64,000 nucleotides of DNA from assembly GCA_964437425.1 (NCBI GenBank), contig CAYTGO010000001.1:186001-250000 (forward strand), in the 5' to 3' direction. Each line of letters starts with the position of its first letter. Within the stretch, counting starts at the first letter, position 1. Below, piece after piece: positions 51,757 through 61,397 of this stretch. The translations under genes were made by a program, and so were the position numbers. Source of the DNA: Scalindua sp964437425 (GTDB lineage: Bacteria > Planctomycetota > Brocadiia > Brocadiales > Scalinduaceae). Below the pieces are notes generated by a model. The model was not told the origin of the DNA. It did not search any database and saw only the letters and a list, made by a program, of their open reading frames with translations.

Positions 51757-53150
51757 GTCAGTTTTGGTTCTCTTGCGGCGCGGACAATGTCAAGCCTTCC
51801 AATTGGCGCTTTCAGTGGTGCCTTCGTCAATTTTTCCGGCTCATTAATTGCCTCTTCTTTAATGGTTTTCATCGCATCTATAAACGCATCCAGATTTTCC
51901 TTTGTTTCGGTTTCGGTAGGTTCAATCATCATAGCGCCTTTGACAATTAGGGGGAAATAGATTGTTGGTGGATGAAAACCAAAATCCATAAGACGCTTGG
52001 CAATGTCATTTGTAGTTATGCCGTTTGGCATCAGGCTGTCATCGATCACAAATTCATGTTGGCATATCCGGTCATATTGCAGATGATAGTATCCCTTCAA
52101 TTTCTCTTTCATATAATTTGCATTCAAGACAGCGTTCTCAGCAATGCTTCTCAGCCCGGACGATCCAATAGCACTGATGTAAGAATAAGCCCTGAGAAGA
52201 ATACTGAAGTTTCCGTAGAAGGAGTGTACTCTGCCAATAGAATCTTCTGATTGTTCAAGTTCCAGTTCCTCCTCTTTCATAATAATCCTGGGATTCGGCA
52301 GGAACGGTTCCAGCTCTTCAGCAACACCAACCGGACCTGAACCGGGACCTCCACCTCCATGGGGTGTTGAAAATGTTTTATGCAGATTGAGGTGCATTAT
52401 GTCTATTCCAAAATCTCCCGGTTTGACTATTCCCAACATTGCATTCATATTGGCGCCATCAAGATAGCACAACCCACCGTGGCTATGAACAGTTTCTGTA
52501 ATTTTCAAAATATTTTCATCAAATATTCCTAATGTATTCGGATTTGTTATCATGATGCCTGCAACATCCCTGCTCATCTTCTGCCGCAAATCGTCAAGGT
52601 CAATTCCACCGGACTGACTTGATTTTACCTGAAGTGGCTCAAATCCGCTCAGTGAAACAGACGCTGGATTGGTTCCATGGGCGGAGTCGGGAATGATGAC
52701 CTTTGTACGCTTCTCGCCTCTCTTCTCAAACCACGCTCTCATTATCATTATCCCCGTTGATTCGCCGTGTGCGCCGGCAGCAGGTTGTGTTGAGAAGGCA
52801 TGCATTCCGGTAATCTCGCAAAGATGCTCTTGTAACCGATATATTATTTCCAGTGCGCCTCTGTTGTGTTGTGATAAAGGGTGTATATTAAAATCAGGGA
52901 TGCTTGCTACTATTTCATTTATTTTAGGATTATACTTCATAGTGCAGCTACCTAAAGGATAGGGCCCGTTGTCCACACCAAAATTAGATTTGGAGAGATT
53001 TGTGTAATGCCTGACAACTTCAACCTCAGGGAGTTCAGGCAGGTTCAGGTCAGTTCTCTGTAAATCATCAGGGATATTCGTTTGTATGTCTAATAGACCT
53101 ACGTTAAAAGAACCTCTTCCACGTTTTGATTTCTCATTGAGTAATTTCAT
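51741..53150 (-). CDS. gcvPB: Glycine dehydrogenase (decarboxylating), subunit 2
   Basis: A 469-residue PLP protein, the C-terminal half of the P-protein in bacteria with split GcvP. The Schiff-base lysine is K258 in HLNLHKTFSTPHGGGGPG. The segment GPYPLGSCTMKYNP is diagnostic. With subunit 1 it decarboxylates glycine and passes the aminomethyl group to lipoyl-GcvH. The start overlaps the end of gcvPA by 17 bases. Confidence 0.96.
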   Translation of the reverse strand: MKLLNEKSKRGRGSFNVGLLDIQTNIPDDLQRTDLNLPELPEVEVVRHYTNLSKSNFGVDNGPYPLGSCTMKYNPKINEIVASIPDFNIHPLSQHNRGALEIIYRLQEHLCEITGMHAFSTQPAAGAHGESTGIMIMRAWFEKRGEKRTKVIIPDSAHGTNPASVSLSGFEPLQVKSSQSGGIDLDDLRQKMSRDVAGIMITNPNTLGIFDENILKITETVHSHGGLCYLDGANMNAMLGIVKPGDFGIDIMHLNLHKTFSTPHGGGGPGSGPVGVAEELEPFLPNPRIIMKEEELELEQSEDSIGRVHSFYGNFSILLRAYSYISAIGSSGLRSIAENAVLNANYMKEKLKGYYHLQYDRICQHEFVIDDSLMPNGITTNDIAKRLMDFGFHPPTIYFPLIVKGAMMIEPTETETKENLDAFIDAMKTIKEEAINEPEKLTKAPLKAPIGRLDIVRAAREPKLTWNSK

Positions 53151-54423
53151 CTATAACCCTGTCTATATCTTCTTTCGGTGTCATCTCCGTGCAGCAGACT
53201 AGATAGCAGTCTTCAAGATTCGGATAATATTTTTCTAAAGAGATACCAATTTCTATATCAGATAGTTTTGACAGTAGATCCTTGCGGATCCTTACAACAA
53301 ATTCGTTGAAAAAAGGTTTCTCAAAAACCAGATCAACACCTTCAACTTGACTTAACTTACCTGCGAAATAAACGGCCAGTTGATTATTCAGTTGTGCCAG
53401 ACTGCCCAGATTCCTTCCATAGGTAGCAAGGTATACTGCAGCTGCAAGTGCACAAAGCCCTTCGTTAGTGCAGATATTGCTTGTCGCCTTCTCTCTTCTT
53501 ATATGCTGCTCCCTTGTGCAGAGAGTAAGGGCAAAGCCTCTGTTACCGTGTATGTCAACCGTTTCTCCTGCGAGCCTCCCGGGGATCTGCCTGAGATAAG
53601 CCTGTTTTGTAGCAATGATTCCCAGTCCTGGTCCGCCAAAGTTCATCGGGTTTCCAAAAGATTGCCCCTCTGCTGTAACGATGTCAACATCGTATTCTGA
53701 GAAAGGTTTCAGCATGGCCCAGCTTAAAGATTCAGTAGTGCAGGTAATGAATAAAATATCATTAGCTTTTCTTCTAATCTCCTCAAGGTTTTCGATTAAA
53801 CCAAAGAAATTCGGGTTCTGAACAATTATTGCAGAGGAACCCTCTATTTTGAAATCAGAGGTTAAACCGTCTACAATATCTATCTCTATAATTTTGATTT
53901 CACTTGCTCTTGCATATGTCTCCAGAACTTCACGATAAAACGGGTTTAATGCCTGCGATACAAGCACCTGTTTCTTTCCTTTAATCTTTGATGTGAGTAT
54001 CATCGCTTCTGCAAGGCTGGTAGCACCATCATACATTGACGCATTGGATACATCCATACCCGTCAGTTCACAGATCATACTCTGGTATTCAAAAATCGCC
54101 TGAAGCGTTCCCTGGCTGATTTCCGGTTGATAGGGGGTGTATGATGTGCTGAATTCACCACGTGATGTTATAGCGTTTACTGTTGATGGAATATGGTGGT
54201 TGTAATTGCCGCCACCAAGAAAAGATAGTGGCTTCTTATTCTTTATTGAGATATTTTCTAATTCACGGATCAATTCAAATTCTGATAATTGATCCGGTAT
54301 CCGCAATGCACTCTTCTGGATAAGGTCTTCAGGGATGTCCTTGAATAGATCCATAATATCCTGAACCCCGATCTCTCTTAACATCGATTCTCTATCTTCA
54401 TCCGTGTTTGGTGTGTAGTCCAT
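53134..54423 (-). CDS. gcvPA: Glycine dehydrogenase (decarboxylating), subunit 1
   Basis: A 429-residue protein, the N-terminal half of split GcvP. Typical features are FLGGGNYNHHIPSTVNAI, FSTSYTPYQPEISQGTLQAI, MYDGATSLAEA and the later PMNFGGPGLGIIATKQAY and RLAGETVDIHGNRGF. It forms a heterodimer with subunit 2. Its start directly abuts the gcvH stop, indicating one operon in the order gcvH, gcvPA, gcvPB, lipA, lplA. Confidence 0.96.
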   Translation of the reverse strand: MDYTPNTDEDRESMLREIGVQDIMDLFKDIPEDLIQKSALRIPDQLSEFELIRELENISIKNKKPLSFLGGGNYNHHIPSTVNAITSRGEFSTSYTPYQPEISQGTLQAIFEYQSMICELTGMDVSNASMYDGATSLAEAMILTSKIKGKKQVLVSQALNPFYREVLETYARASEIKIIEIDIVDGLTSDFKIEGSSAIIVQNPNFFGLIENLEEIRRKANDILFITCTTESLSWAMLKPFSEYDVDIVTAEGQSFGNPMNFGGPGLGIIATKQAYLRQIPGRLAGETVDIHGNRGFALTLCTREQHIRREKATSNICTNEGLCALAAAVYLATYGRNLGSLAQLNNQLAVYFAGKLSQVEGVDLVFEKPFFNEFVVRIRKDLLSKLSDIEIGISLEKYYPNLEDCYLVCCTEMTPKEDIDRVIDEITQ

Positions 54424-54810
54424 TTATTCGATTTCAGTTAGGAATTTATTATATTCTTCAGGATTCATGAGTTGAGCCGACTCAGTCTCACTTTTTATTT
54501 TTAGTTTTACTATCCAGCCGCTTTCAAAGGGATCATTATTAATAAGTGCAGGTGAATTCTCAAGAGCCTTATTAACTTTCACTATTTCGCCACTTACAGG
54601 ACTGAAAATATCGCTGACAGATTTAACACTTTCAACAACACAGAGGTTGCCGTTTTGTTCGATCTGTTTACCCACTTCAGGTAATTCTACAAATACAACA
54701 TCCGTAAGTTGATCCTGTGCAAAGTCAGTAATACCGATGGTTGCAATATCACTATCAATCTTAATCCATTCGTGCTCTTTGGTATATTTACGGTCTGTGG
54801 GATTTTCCAT
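54424..54810 (-). CDS. gcvH: Glycine cleavage system H protein
   Basis: About 128 residues from ATG 54810, with AGGAG five bases upstream. A GTG at 54816 would overlap that ribosome site. The lipoyl lysine is K63 in VVESVKSVSDIFSP, and the family start RKYTKEHEWIK is intact. It shuttles the aminomethyl group between P, T and L proteins. gcvT and an lpd gene are absent from the window. Confidence 0.96.
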   Translation of the reverse strand: MENPTDRKYTKEHEWIKIDSDIATIGITDFAQDQLTDVVFVELPEVGKQIEQNGNLCVVESVKSVSDIFSPVSGEIVKVNKALENSPALINNDPFESGWIVKLKIKSETESAQLMNPEEYNKFLTEIE

Positions 54811-55058
54811 TATCACTCCTATTCAGAATCTTTAAAGCGGTCTGATTTGCTACAGATCAAGTGGGCTTGGAAGATGTTGCGGTTGGGTTATTAAATTGAT
54901 GCCTTTAGTTTTTTTATATAAAACAACATCAATATGCTATGACGAGGTACGAACTCAAATATAAAGCAATTTTCGCCCGTCCGGGCGACAACAGAACATA
55001 TGAAAATATAATCGCTCAATTCAGACTTATATCACTCTTCTGATTTATTTAACTAAAC

Positions 55059-55397
55059 TTATACTGCCGTATCTCCCTGCTCACCTGTACGTACTCTATA
55101 CGCATTCATGACGTCATAAACAAATATTTTTCCATCTCCAATACTGCCGGTTTGTGAAACTTCTATAATGGTCTGTACTGCATTATCCAGCTCTTCATCA
55201 GTAACAACAATCTCAATCTTGACCTTGGGCAGTAGATCTACATTGAACTTCTTTCCTTTCCATACTTCACTTACACCTTTCTGATGACCGTGTCCCTTTA
55301 CTTCTGAGATTGTTATGCACTCGCATCCTGCTTCCTTAAGAGAATCCTGAGTCATATTAAGTTTTTCCGGACGAATAAACGCTTCGATTTTCTTCAT
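55059..55397 (-). CDS. PII nitrogen-regulatory protein (GlnB/GlnK family)
   Basis: 112 residues from ATG 55397, which has GGGAGAGG upstream; a longer frame from 55466 adds no family sequence. The core KKIEAFIRPEKL and the C-terminal signature TGSIGDGKIFVYDV are typical. In the T-loop, residue 51 is Phe (KGKKFNVD) where uridylylated PII has Tyr51, and residue 46 is Trp. It would still bind ATP/ADP and 2-oxoglutarate, but uridylylation at Tyr51 is not possible. It could regulate an ammonium transporter or enzyme not in this window. Confidence 0.93.
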   Translation of the reverse strand: MKKIEAFIRPEKLNMTQDSLKEAGCECITISEVKGHGHQKGVSEVWKGKKFNVDLLPKVKIEIVVTDEELDNAVQTIIEVSQTGSIGDGKIFVYDVMNAYRVRTGEQGDTAV

Positions 55398-55749
55398 AAT
55401 TGAGCCTCTCCCTTTCAGTACAATTAATGATTTAAACTCTGGCCAGCGATTAAAAGTATTTGACAATTTTTATGCATTATTTTAGCTGACAACTTTTTCA
55501 ACTCTGTTTTGCTCAATGTTAGAAAATGTTGCGCCAATAGCAGGTTATCATACTTTATCAATCTTCATCTTTCCATATTAATTTGTCATTTTATCGTGTT
55601 ATATTGTTTTAACTTACCGTATGGTAATACAATAGAAGTGATGCACTCACTGCAAATAAGCGGTATGAATTGTAGTTTTTTTTGAGTATAATCAAGCTTC
55701 GTTGTTGGAATACAGAATAATTAGTTTCTAAGGTATAGAAAGACAATGC
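55398..55749. other. Divergent intergenic region between the PII gene and the DUF255 gene
   Basis: 352 AT-rich bases that must hold promoters for both genes. A TTGACA at 55460-55465 lacks a good partner. No sigma-54 site (GG-N10-GC) was found before the PII gene. No gene is supported. Confidence 0.5.
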
Positions 55750-57975
55750 ATGCAGAGAGTATTATCATCACTATTACCTTGTATTATTTTAATAACATTA
55801 TTTACAGGGAGTCTGAGGGCTTTATCTTCAGATACTGAGGTAAAAAATATGAAGCATAAATCCGCAGAAGGTAGTAGCAAAAAACATTATAACAGGCTCA
55901 AGCTTGAAAAGAGCCCTTACTTACTTCAACATGCAGACAACCCTGTAGACTGGTATGCCTGGGGACCGGAAGCCTTTGAAAAAGCCAGGAAGGAAAATAA
56001 ACCTATTTTTCTATCCATTGGTTACTCTACATGTCACTGGTGTCATGTAATGGCGCATGAATCTTTCGAGAATCCAGAGGTTGCCAGGTTAATGAATGAG
56101 GTGTTTATCTGTATTAAAGTAGACAGGGAGGAGAGGCAGGATATAGACAATATTTATATGCGAGTCTGTCAAATGATGACTGGTAGCGGGGGGTGGCCGC
56201 TAACAATCCTTATGACTCCTGATAAAAAACCGTTTTTTGCCGGTACATACATTCCAAGGGAGAGTAATCATGGACGGTTGGGTATGCTGGAGTTAATACC
56301 TCGAATCAAAGAGGTATGGGATACTCAACATGATGAAATTATAAAATCCGCAGATCAGATTACAGAAAAACTCAATATGATTGCTCAGAGCTCTTCTGGA
56401 TCAGAGCTTGATAAATCAACCTTGAAGGCCGCGTATGAACAGCTTAATGGGAGATACAGTGAACAGTATGGCGGTTTCGGTAATGCACCAAAATTTCCAA
56501 GTCCACAGAATCTTCTTTTTTTACTGCGCTATTGGCAGAGCACGAATGATGAGAAAGCTTTAAGGATGGTAATTAAAACACTACAATCCATGCAGAATGG
56601 TGGCATATATGATCATATCGGATTTGGGTTCCATAGATACTCGACAGATTCCCATTGGCTTGTACCGCACTTTGAAAAAATGCTTTACGATCAGGCCATG
56701 CTTGCAATGGCATATATAGAGGCGTATCAGGCAACGGGGATTAAAGAATTTGAAGAGACTGCAAAGGAGATTTTTACTTATGTCATGCGTGACATGACAG
56801 ATGAAAAAGGTGGGTTTTATTCTGCGGAGGATGCTGATAGTGAGGGCGTAGAGGGAAAGTTTTACGTCTGGACAGAAGATGAGGTTCGTCAGGTCTTGAA
56901 AGGGGATGAGGCTGATTTGATTATAGATGTGTACAGTATTGATAAGACCGGTAACTTCAGAGATGAAGCGTCCGGTGAGAACACAGGTGCTAATATCCTG
57001 CATCTGGATAAAAACCTTACAGAAGTTGCATTTAAAAATAAGGAGTCAGTAGACGGACTTAAAGAGCGTGTGGAAGCAGCCCGGCAGAAATTATTTGCTG
57101 TCCGCAATAAAAGAGTCCATCCACACAAGGATGACAAAATATTGACTGACTGGAACGGATTAATGATAGCCGCGCTGGCAAAAGGGGCGCAGGCTTTTGA
57201 TGAACCGAAGTATGCGGAGGCAGCAAAGCGTGCGGCGGATTTCATACTTACCGGCATGCGCAGGGAAGACGGAAGAATTTTACACCGTTACCGTGATGGG
57301 CATACCGCTATACTGGCCAATGTTGATGATTACGCCTTTCTAATCTGGGGACTACTGGAACTTTATGAAACTGTTTTTGATGTAGATTACCTCCAGACAG
57401 CACTAGACCTGAATGGTGAAATGATAAAATATTTCTGGGACGAACAGGATGGCGGTTTCTATTTTACTGCGGAAGATGCGGAAGAGCTTATAGTCCGGCA
57501 GAAGGAGGTTTATGACGGTGCTATACCTTCAGGGAATTCAGTGGCTGTCTCAAACTTGTTCCGACTGTCACGCATCACTGCAAATACTGATTTTGAAGAC
57601 AAGGCAAATAAGATAATGCTGGCTTTCTCCAAAGATGTGGAGAGTGCGCCTTCCGGTTATACGCAAATGATGGTTGCACTCGGTTTTGGAATAGGCCCTT
57701 CGTATGAAATCGTCATAGTTGGTGACCCTGAGGCAGATGATACAAAAGAGATGCTGAGCTCCCTTGGAAAACATTTTATACCATACAAGGTGGTACTCTT
57801 AAAACATGATGACCAGGAAACAGCGGATATAACCCGAATTGCAGAATATACAGAATATCACTCAAGTTTTGACGGTAAGGCTACCGCGTACGTCTGTCTC
57901 GATTTTGCATGTAAGATGCCTGTGACAAATACGGAGGAGATGTTGAAACTGCTTAATGTCCCTTCGAGTAAGTAA
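55750..57975 (+). CDS. DUF255/YyaL-type protein: thioredoxin-fold N-terminus with glycosidase-like barrel
   Basis: A 741-residue protein. Residues 1-25 look like a signal peptide, unusual for this mostly cytosolic family. The N-terminal thioredoxin-like domain has CHWC at 95-98 in [17 protein letters not shown]. The rest is an alpha/alpha six-barrel related to N-acylglucosamine 2-epimerase/glycosidase folds ([32 protein letters not shown]). The family (spermatogenesis-associated protein 20/YyaL) has no settled biochemical role. A periplasmic thiol function is possible if the signal is real. Confidence 0.85.
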   Translation: MQRVLSSLLPCIILITLFTGSLRALSSDTEVKNMKHKSAEGSSKKHYNRLKLEKSPYLLQHADNPVDWYAWGPEAFEKARKENKPIFLSIGYSTCHWCHVMAHESFENPEVARLMNEVFICIKVDREERQDIDNIYMRVCQMMTGSGGWPLTILMTPDKKPFFAGTYIPRESNHGRLGMLELIPRIKEVWDTQHDEIIKSADQITEKLNMIAQSSSGSELDKSTLKAAYEQLNGRYSEQYGGFGNAPKFPSPQNLLFLLRYWQSTNDEKALRMVIKTLQSMQNGGIYDHIGFGFHRYSTDSHWLVPHFEKMLYDQAMLAMAYIEAYQATGIKEFEETAKEIFTYVMRDMTDEKGGFYSAEDADSEGVEGKFYVWTEDEVRQVLKGDEADLIIDVYSIDKTGNFRDEASGENTGANILHLDKNLTEVAFKNKESVDGLKERVEAARQKLFAVRNKRVHPHKDDKILTDWNGLMIAALAKGAQAFDEPKYAEAAKRAADFILTGMRREDGRILHRYRDGHTAILANVDDYAFLIWGLLELYETVFDVDYLQTALDLNGEMIKYFWDEQDGGFYFTAEDAEELIVRQKEVYDGAIPSGNSVAVSNLFRLSRITANTDFEDKANKIMLAFSKDVESAPSGYTQMMVALGFGIGPSYEIVIVGDPEADDTKEMLSSLGKHFIPYKVVLLKHDDQETADITRIAEYTEYHSSFDGKATAYVCLDFACKMPVTNTEEMLKLLNVPSSK

Positions 57976-58051
57976 CTCGTGGTAATAATTATGATTTATG
58001 AAAACGGATTTATCAGTCAACAGGAACAGTTTATATGTCCGGGAGGACAGG

Positions 58052-58939
58052 ATGGAGATTGAAGGGGCTTTTCCGCCTGTTACGACTCCTTTTGATGATA
58101 ATGGTTGTATCGTATATGACCGTCTTTCAGAAAATATTAAAAGATGGAATGAGACTGATATTTCAGGCTATCTGATATTGGGATCTAACAGTGAATCAGT
58201 TTTCCTGAATGAAGAAGAAAAACTTGAGATAGTCAAAACAGCAAGGAAGTCAATACCACTGTCAAAGAAGATGCTGGTTGGTACCGGTTTAGAGAGTACA
58301 AAAGGTACAATAGAATTTACAAGGAGAGCTGCAGATTGTGGGGCTGATGTTGCTGTTGTTATCACTCCACACTTTTTTAAAAGTAACATGTCCCATGAAG
58401 CATTCATGAAACATTATTTGATGATTGCCGATAGTTCTCCTATTCCTGTATTACTCTATAGTGTTCCGTCTTTCACCGGCCTTAATCTGGAAGCCGGGAT
58501 CGCATCTGCACTTTCATCACATAAGAACATAATCGGGATTAAGGATAGCTCCGGGAATGTTGAACAGCTTTCTGAAATTATCAGTTTAACCGGAGATAAG
58601 GAGTTCAGCGTCCTGACAGGCAGCAGTATTGTACTTTACCCGTCCATGTGTGTTGGAGCGGCTGGTGGTATTATGGCAATTGCATGCGTATTGCCGGAAA
58701 AATGTTCGGATATAATCAGGTTATATAAAGAGGGTAATCATGCAGAAGCAAAGGAATTGCAGATGCGACTGATTGGACCAACCTTAGCGGTGACTTCAAG
58801 GTATGGCGTTCAGGGGTTAAAGGCGGCGATGGATTTAACCGGATACTACGGTGGACGTTCAAGATTGCCGCTTCTGCCTGTTACCAGCACAGAAATCGAG
58901 AAAATAAAAAATATATTCACAGGTGCCGGTTTTATATGA
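58052..58939 (+). CDS. DapA-family (dihydrodipicolinate synthase / 4-hydroxy-2-oxoglutarate aldolase-like) protein
   Basis: About 295 residues from ATG 58052, which has GGGAGGAC just upstream; a longer start at 57998 is possible. It is a TIM barrel with Schiff-base K164 in IGIKDSSGN and Y136 in LLYSVPSF. The substrate loop is GSNSES (44-49) rather than the GTTGES of true DapA. GSNxE loops are typical of 4-hydroxy-2-oxoglutarate aldolases (HOGA1), so lysine-pathway DapA is less likely. It overlaps ribD by 4 bases. Confidence 0.82.
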   Translation: MEIEGAFPPVTTPFDDNGCIVYDRLSENIKRWNETDISGYLILGSNSESVFLNEEEKLEIVKTARKSIPLSKKMLVGTGLESTKGTIEFTRRAADCGADVAVVITPHFFKSNMSHEAFMKHYLMIADSSPIPVLLYSVPSFTGLNLEAGIASALSSHKNIIGIKDSSGNVEQLSEIISLTGDKEFSVLTGSSIVLYPSMCVGAAGGIMAIACVLPEKCSDIIRLYKEGNHAEAKELQMRLIGPTLAVTSRYGVQGLKAAMDLTGYYGGRSRLPLLPVTSTEIEKIKNIFTGAGFI

Positions 58940-60033
58940 AGAAAAACACTTTAGACGACAACTATTATATGGGAATTGCGATCCGTCTTGCCAGAAGGGG
59001 TATCGGTAAGACCAGTCCAAATCCCATGGTTGGTTCTGTAATTGTTGCAAATGGAAAGATCATTGGCCAGGGTTATCACAAAAGATGTGGTGATCATCAT
59101 GCCGAAATTAACGCTATAAACAGCATAAAGAAAAATATTAAGGGATCAACTTTTTACGTTACTTTAGAGCCGTGCAGCCACTATGGGAGAACGCCACCAT
59201 GTGTAGACGCGTTGATACAAGAGAAACCTGGAAGAGTGGTAGTTGGTTCTCTCGATCCAAATCCAGAAGTAAATGGCAAGGGGATTAAACTGATGAGATC
59301 GAAAGGTATTAAGGTTGACGTCGGGATACGTGAATCCGAATGCATGCAGTTAAACGAGCACTATTTTAAATTTATTAAGACTGGGATGCCTTACATAACC
59401 GTTAAGTATGCTCAGACACTGGATGGAAGGATCGCTACCAGGAGCGGAGATTCACAATGGATAAGTTCTGAAGCGTCACGAAAGTATGTCCATCGTCTTC
59501 GCGGTATAAACATGGGAATTATGGTTGGTGCGGGGACTGCTGTTGCCGACAATCCACAATTAACGGTAAGACATGTAAAGGGGAAGAACCCCTTTCGTAT
59601 AATAGTTGATAGTAAACTTCGAATACCCATCAAGTCATCCGTCCTGACTGACGCCAATACGCATCTGACAATTATGGCCACAACATCCAGTGCACCTTCC
59701 GGGAAAATGGCAGCAATAAAGAAGCGGGGAGTGGAAGTGTTGGTGGTGAAAAAAGAAAGAAATGGCAGAGCAAGTCTCAGAGACCTCTTAAGAAAACTTG
59801 GCAAAAGAGAGATTGTGTCAGTACTGGTAGAAGGCGGTTCGGAGATAATCACCTCTCTGCTCAAAGCGGGTCTTGTAGACAAGATGATAATACCAATTGC
59901 TCCAAAGATTGTAGGAAAGGGAGTGGAAGCAATAGGAGACCTCAATATAAATAAGATAAACAAATCAATCAAATTTTCATCTTTTAAGACAATGAAAAAA
60001 GGTGATGACATTATATTTGAAGGAACGATATAG
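58936..60033 (+). CDS. ribD: Bifunctional riboflavin deaminase-reductase RibD
   Basis: A 365-residue enzyme. The N-terminal deaminase zinc site is H55-A-E57 with C80 (TLEPCSHYGRTPPC) and C89. The C-terminal reductase domain starts near 150 (TVKYAQTLDGRIAT) and includes VEGGSEIITSLL. It deaminates and reduces the pyrimidine intermediate in riboflavin synthesis, feeding the many FMN/FAD proteins of this genome. It is translationally coupled to the DapA-family gene upstream. Other rib genes are not in the window. Confidence 0.95.
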   Translation: MKKNTLDDNYYMGIAIRLARRGIGKTSPNPMVGSVIVANGKIIGQGYHKRCGDHHAEINAINSIKKNIKGSTFYVTLEPCSHYGRTPPCVDALIQEKPGRVVVGSLDPNPEVNGKGIKLMRSKGIKVDVGIRESECMQLNEHYFKFIKTGMPYITVKYAQTLDGRIATRSGDSQWISSEASRKYVHRLRGINMGIMVGAGTAVADNPQLTVRHVKGKNPFRIIVDSKLRIPIKSSVLTDANTHLTIMATTSSAPSGKMAAIKKRGVEVLVVKKERNGRASLRDLLRKLGKREIVSVLVEGGSEIITSLLKAGLVDKMIIPIAPKIVGKGVEAIGDLNINKINKSIKFSSFKTMKKGDDIIFEGTI

Positions 60034-60099
60034 CGATCTATTTTATTTTCATACTAATCTGGTAGAGTATTAACATATAGACATTAAGGAGGTTTTAAG

Positions 60100-60582
60100 A
60101 TGAAAAAAACAGCAGTTGTCTTTATTATTCTATTTCTATTCCCTCTCTGTTTGTTTGCCGATGGGGCGGGTCTTTCTCGCTTTTATCGGGAATATACAGA
60201 AGTCAGCCATTCATTGATGAGTGACCAGGGGTGTGTGAATGAGTTGATGGAACTTCAGTCACTTGACGTGAACGCGGCAGACAAAATTGCTGATTTCTGG
60301 ATGTTTAAATCGAAGAGGGAGTGTTACGATTTTGTAGAAAAGATTAAGTCTGATGTTGATTTCAAGGATCTATACAAGGAGATTGATTACTTTATCGATA
60401 AGAGTACTACTAATGTATCAGGCGGAGAATATGAAGAGATACAGAAGAAAGCCTTGAAAGAGGCTGAACAGTGTCGATATTGTATTTACTACGATAATTG
60501 GGATGATATTAATAAGATGATTTTGGATAAATTGAAGGCAGTAAAAGAGGAAAATCAGAAGGAAAAACAGCAAGATAAGTAG
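60100..60582 (+). CDS. Secreted protein, unknown function
   Basis: A 160-residue protein with a textbook AAGGAGG ribosome site seven bases before ATG. Residues 1-20 form a signal peptide (FIILFLFPLCLFADG). The mature protein is helical and charged with four cysteines (in DQGCVNEL, KRECYDF and QCRYCIYY), two of them in a CxxC pair, and a Lys/Gln-rich end. No family is recognised. It is 67 bases after ribD. Confidence 0.65.
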   Translation: MKKTAVVFIILFLFPLCLFADGAGLSRFYREYTEVSHSLMSDQGCVNELMELQSLDVNAADKIADFWMFKSKRECYDFVEKIKSDVDFKDLYKEIDYFIDKSTTNVSGGEYEEIQKKALKEAEQCRYCIYYDNWDDINKMILDKLKAVKEENQKEKQQDK

Positions 60583-60590
60583 AAAAAAAC

Positions 60591-60619
60591 TTGACAAAAT
60601 GACTTTGAATATCTATGAT
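60591..60619 (+). promoter_or_regulatory. Sigma-70-type promoter of the PilZ gene
   Basis: A perfect TTGACA (60591-60596) and TATGAT (60614-60619), 17 bases apart, begin just after the stop of the upstream gene. The leader before the PilZ start would be about 107 bases. Confidence 0.65.
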
Positions 60620-60733
60620 ACAAAGCGTTTGAAAAGCCAAACGAGAGGTACTGTATATTGTACGGGCCTACGTTGCTGCTGTTACATATTGAATACTAAG
60701 CATAGTTTAAATTTTTTTGAGGAGAGAAATTGT

Positions 60734-61087
60734 ATGCTAGCTAAAGTAACATTCCCTAACAGAAGACGAAGAAAGAGGCTTGATGGAGGATTCGAAATAT
60801 CGTTTCCTGATCAGGTTAAAGGCAGGACAAAAAATGTCAGTTCAAATGGCGCTTCTTTCGAAGTGATAACTAATGATATCAATGCATTTCTACTGGGAAC
60901 AATAATCCCTCTTGAGATAACAACAGCCAATACAACACTTGATTCTAAAATGAAAAAACTTTTCCTTAGTGGAAAAGGTCTGGTTGTTAGTAGAGAGGTA
61001 GAGGAAGCCACCGATTGTGGAATTAGATTGAGCATAGCTGTTCAATTTAAGGAAAAACTCAATTTCTGGGTGCCTTCTAATAATTAG
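60734..61087 (+). CDS. PilZ-domain protein (c-di-GMP binding)
   Basis: About 117 residues from ATG 60734, with GAGGAG about ten bases upstream; a longer in-frame ATG at 60599 lies inside the promoter and is rejected. The c-di-GMP signature is complete: an N-terminal basic box RRRRKRLDG (R-x3-R) and NVSSNGASFEV (N-x-S-x2-G). A single PilZ domain with no partner suggests an adaptor that changes behaviour on binding c-di-GMP. The target is unknown. The nearest cyclase in this window is at 40-41 kb. Confidence 0.8.
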   Translation: MLAKVTFPNRRRRKRLDGGFEISFPDQVKGRTKNVSSNGASFEVITNDINAFLLGTIIPLEITTANTTLDSKMKKLFLSGKGLVVSREVEEATDCGIRLSIAVQFKEKLNFWVPSNN

Positions 61088-61397
61088 AATCCAAGCCTGA
61101 TTGAACCAGCCGCAAAAAGGCTCCACTGTAAGCAGATCAGGGTGCGCCTCAGGCGAGAACCAATAAGGTGCCGGATTCGTCCTGAAAAATGTAACTCAAG
61201 CCTGGGTTTGAGTTGCATTTGTTTGTATTGCAAACATTGGTAAAAACGACAATCGTCTGATTTGTTGTCCTCTTTCCACCCCAAACATAGTAGATCCTCA
61301 CACTCAAAAAATCCTTGTCTGGTTATCTGAAAAGCTTATAATTTACATCTCACAGCCATCTCCACATTAATATAATGAATCTGCATCGATATATAAT
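61088..61397. other. Intergenic region with promoter for the DUF1566 gene
   Basis: 310 bases without an ORF. A hairpin AACTCAA/TTGAGTT (61193-61199 with 61208-61214) may end PilZ transcription. A promoter-like TTGTCT (61315-61320) and perfect TATAAT (61337-61342), 16 bases apart, lie about 50 bases before the next start. It was checked for a c-di-GMP riboswitch by eye and none was seen. Confidence 0.55.

Noticed and set aside
54811..55058. Glycine riboswitch upstream of gcvH
   Set aside because: The region has only a short GC-rich hairpin (TCGCCCG/CGGGCGA near 54973-54988); the tandem glycine aptamer core was not seen.
55398..55560. Sigma-54 promoter before the PII gene
   Set aside because: No GG-N10-GC pair with the right flanks was found on the minus strand.
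61088..61397. Possible c-di-GMP riboswitch upstream of the DUF1566 gene
   Set aside because: The conserved GEMM core bases and paired helices could not be found by eye.
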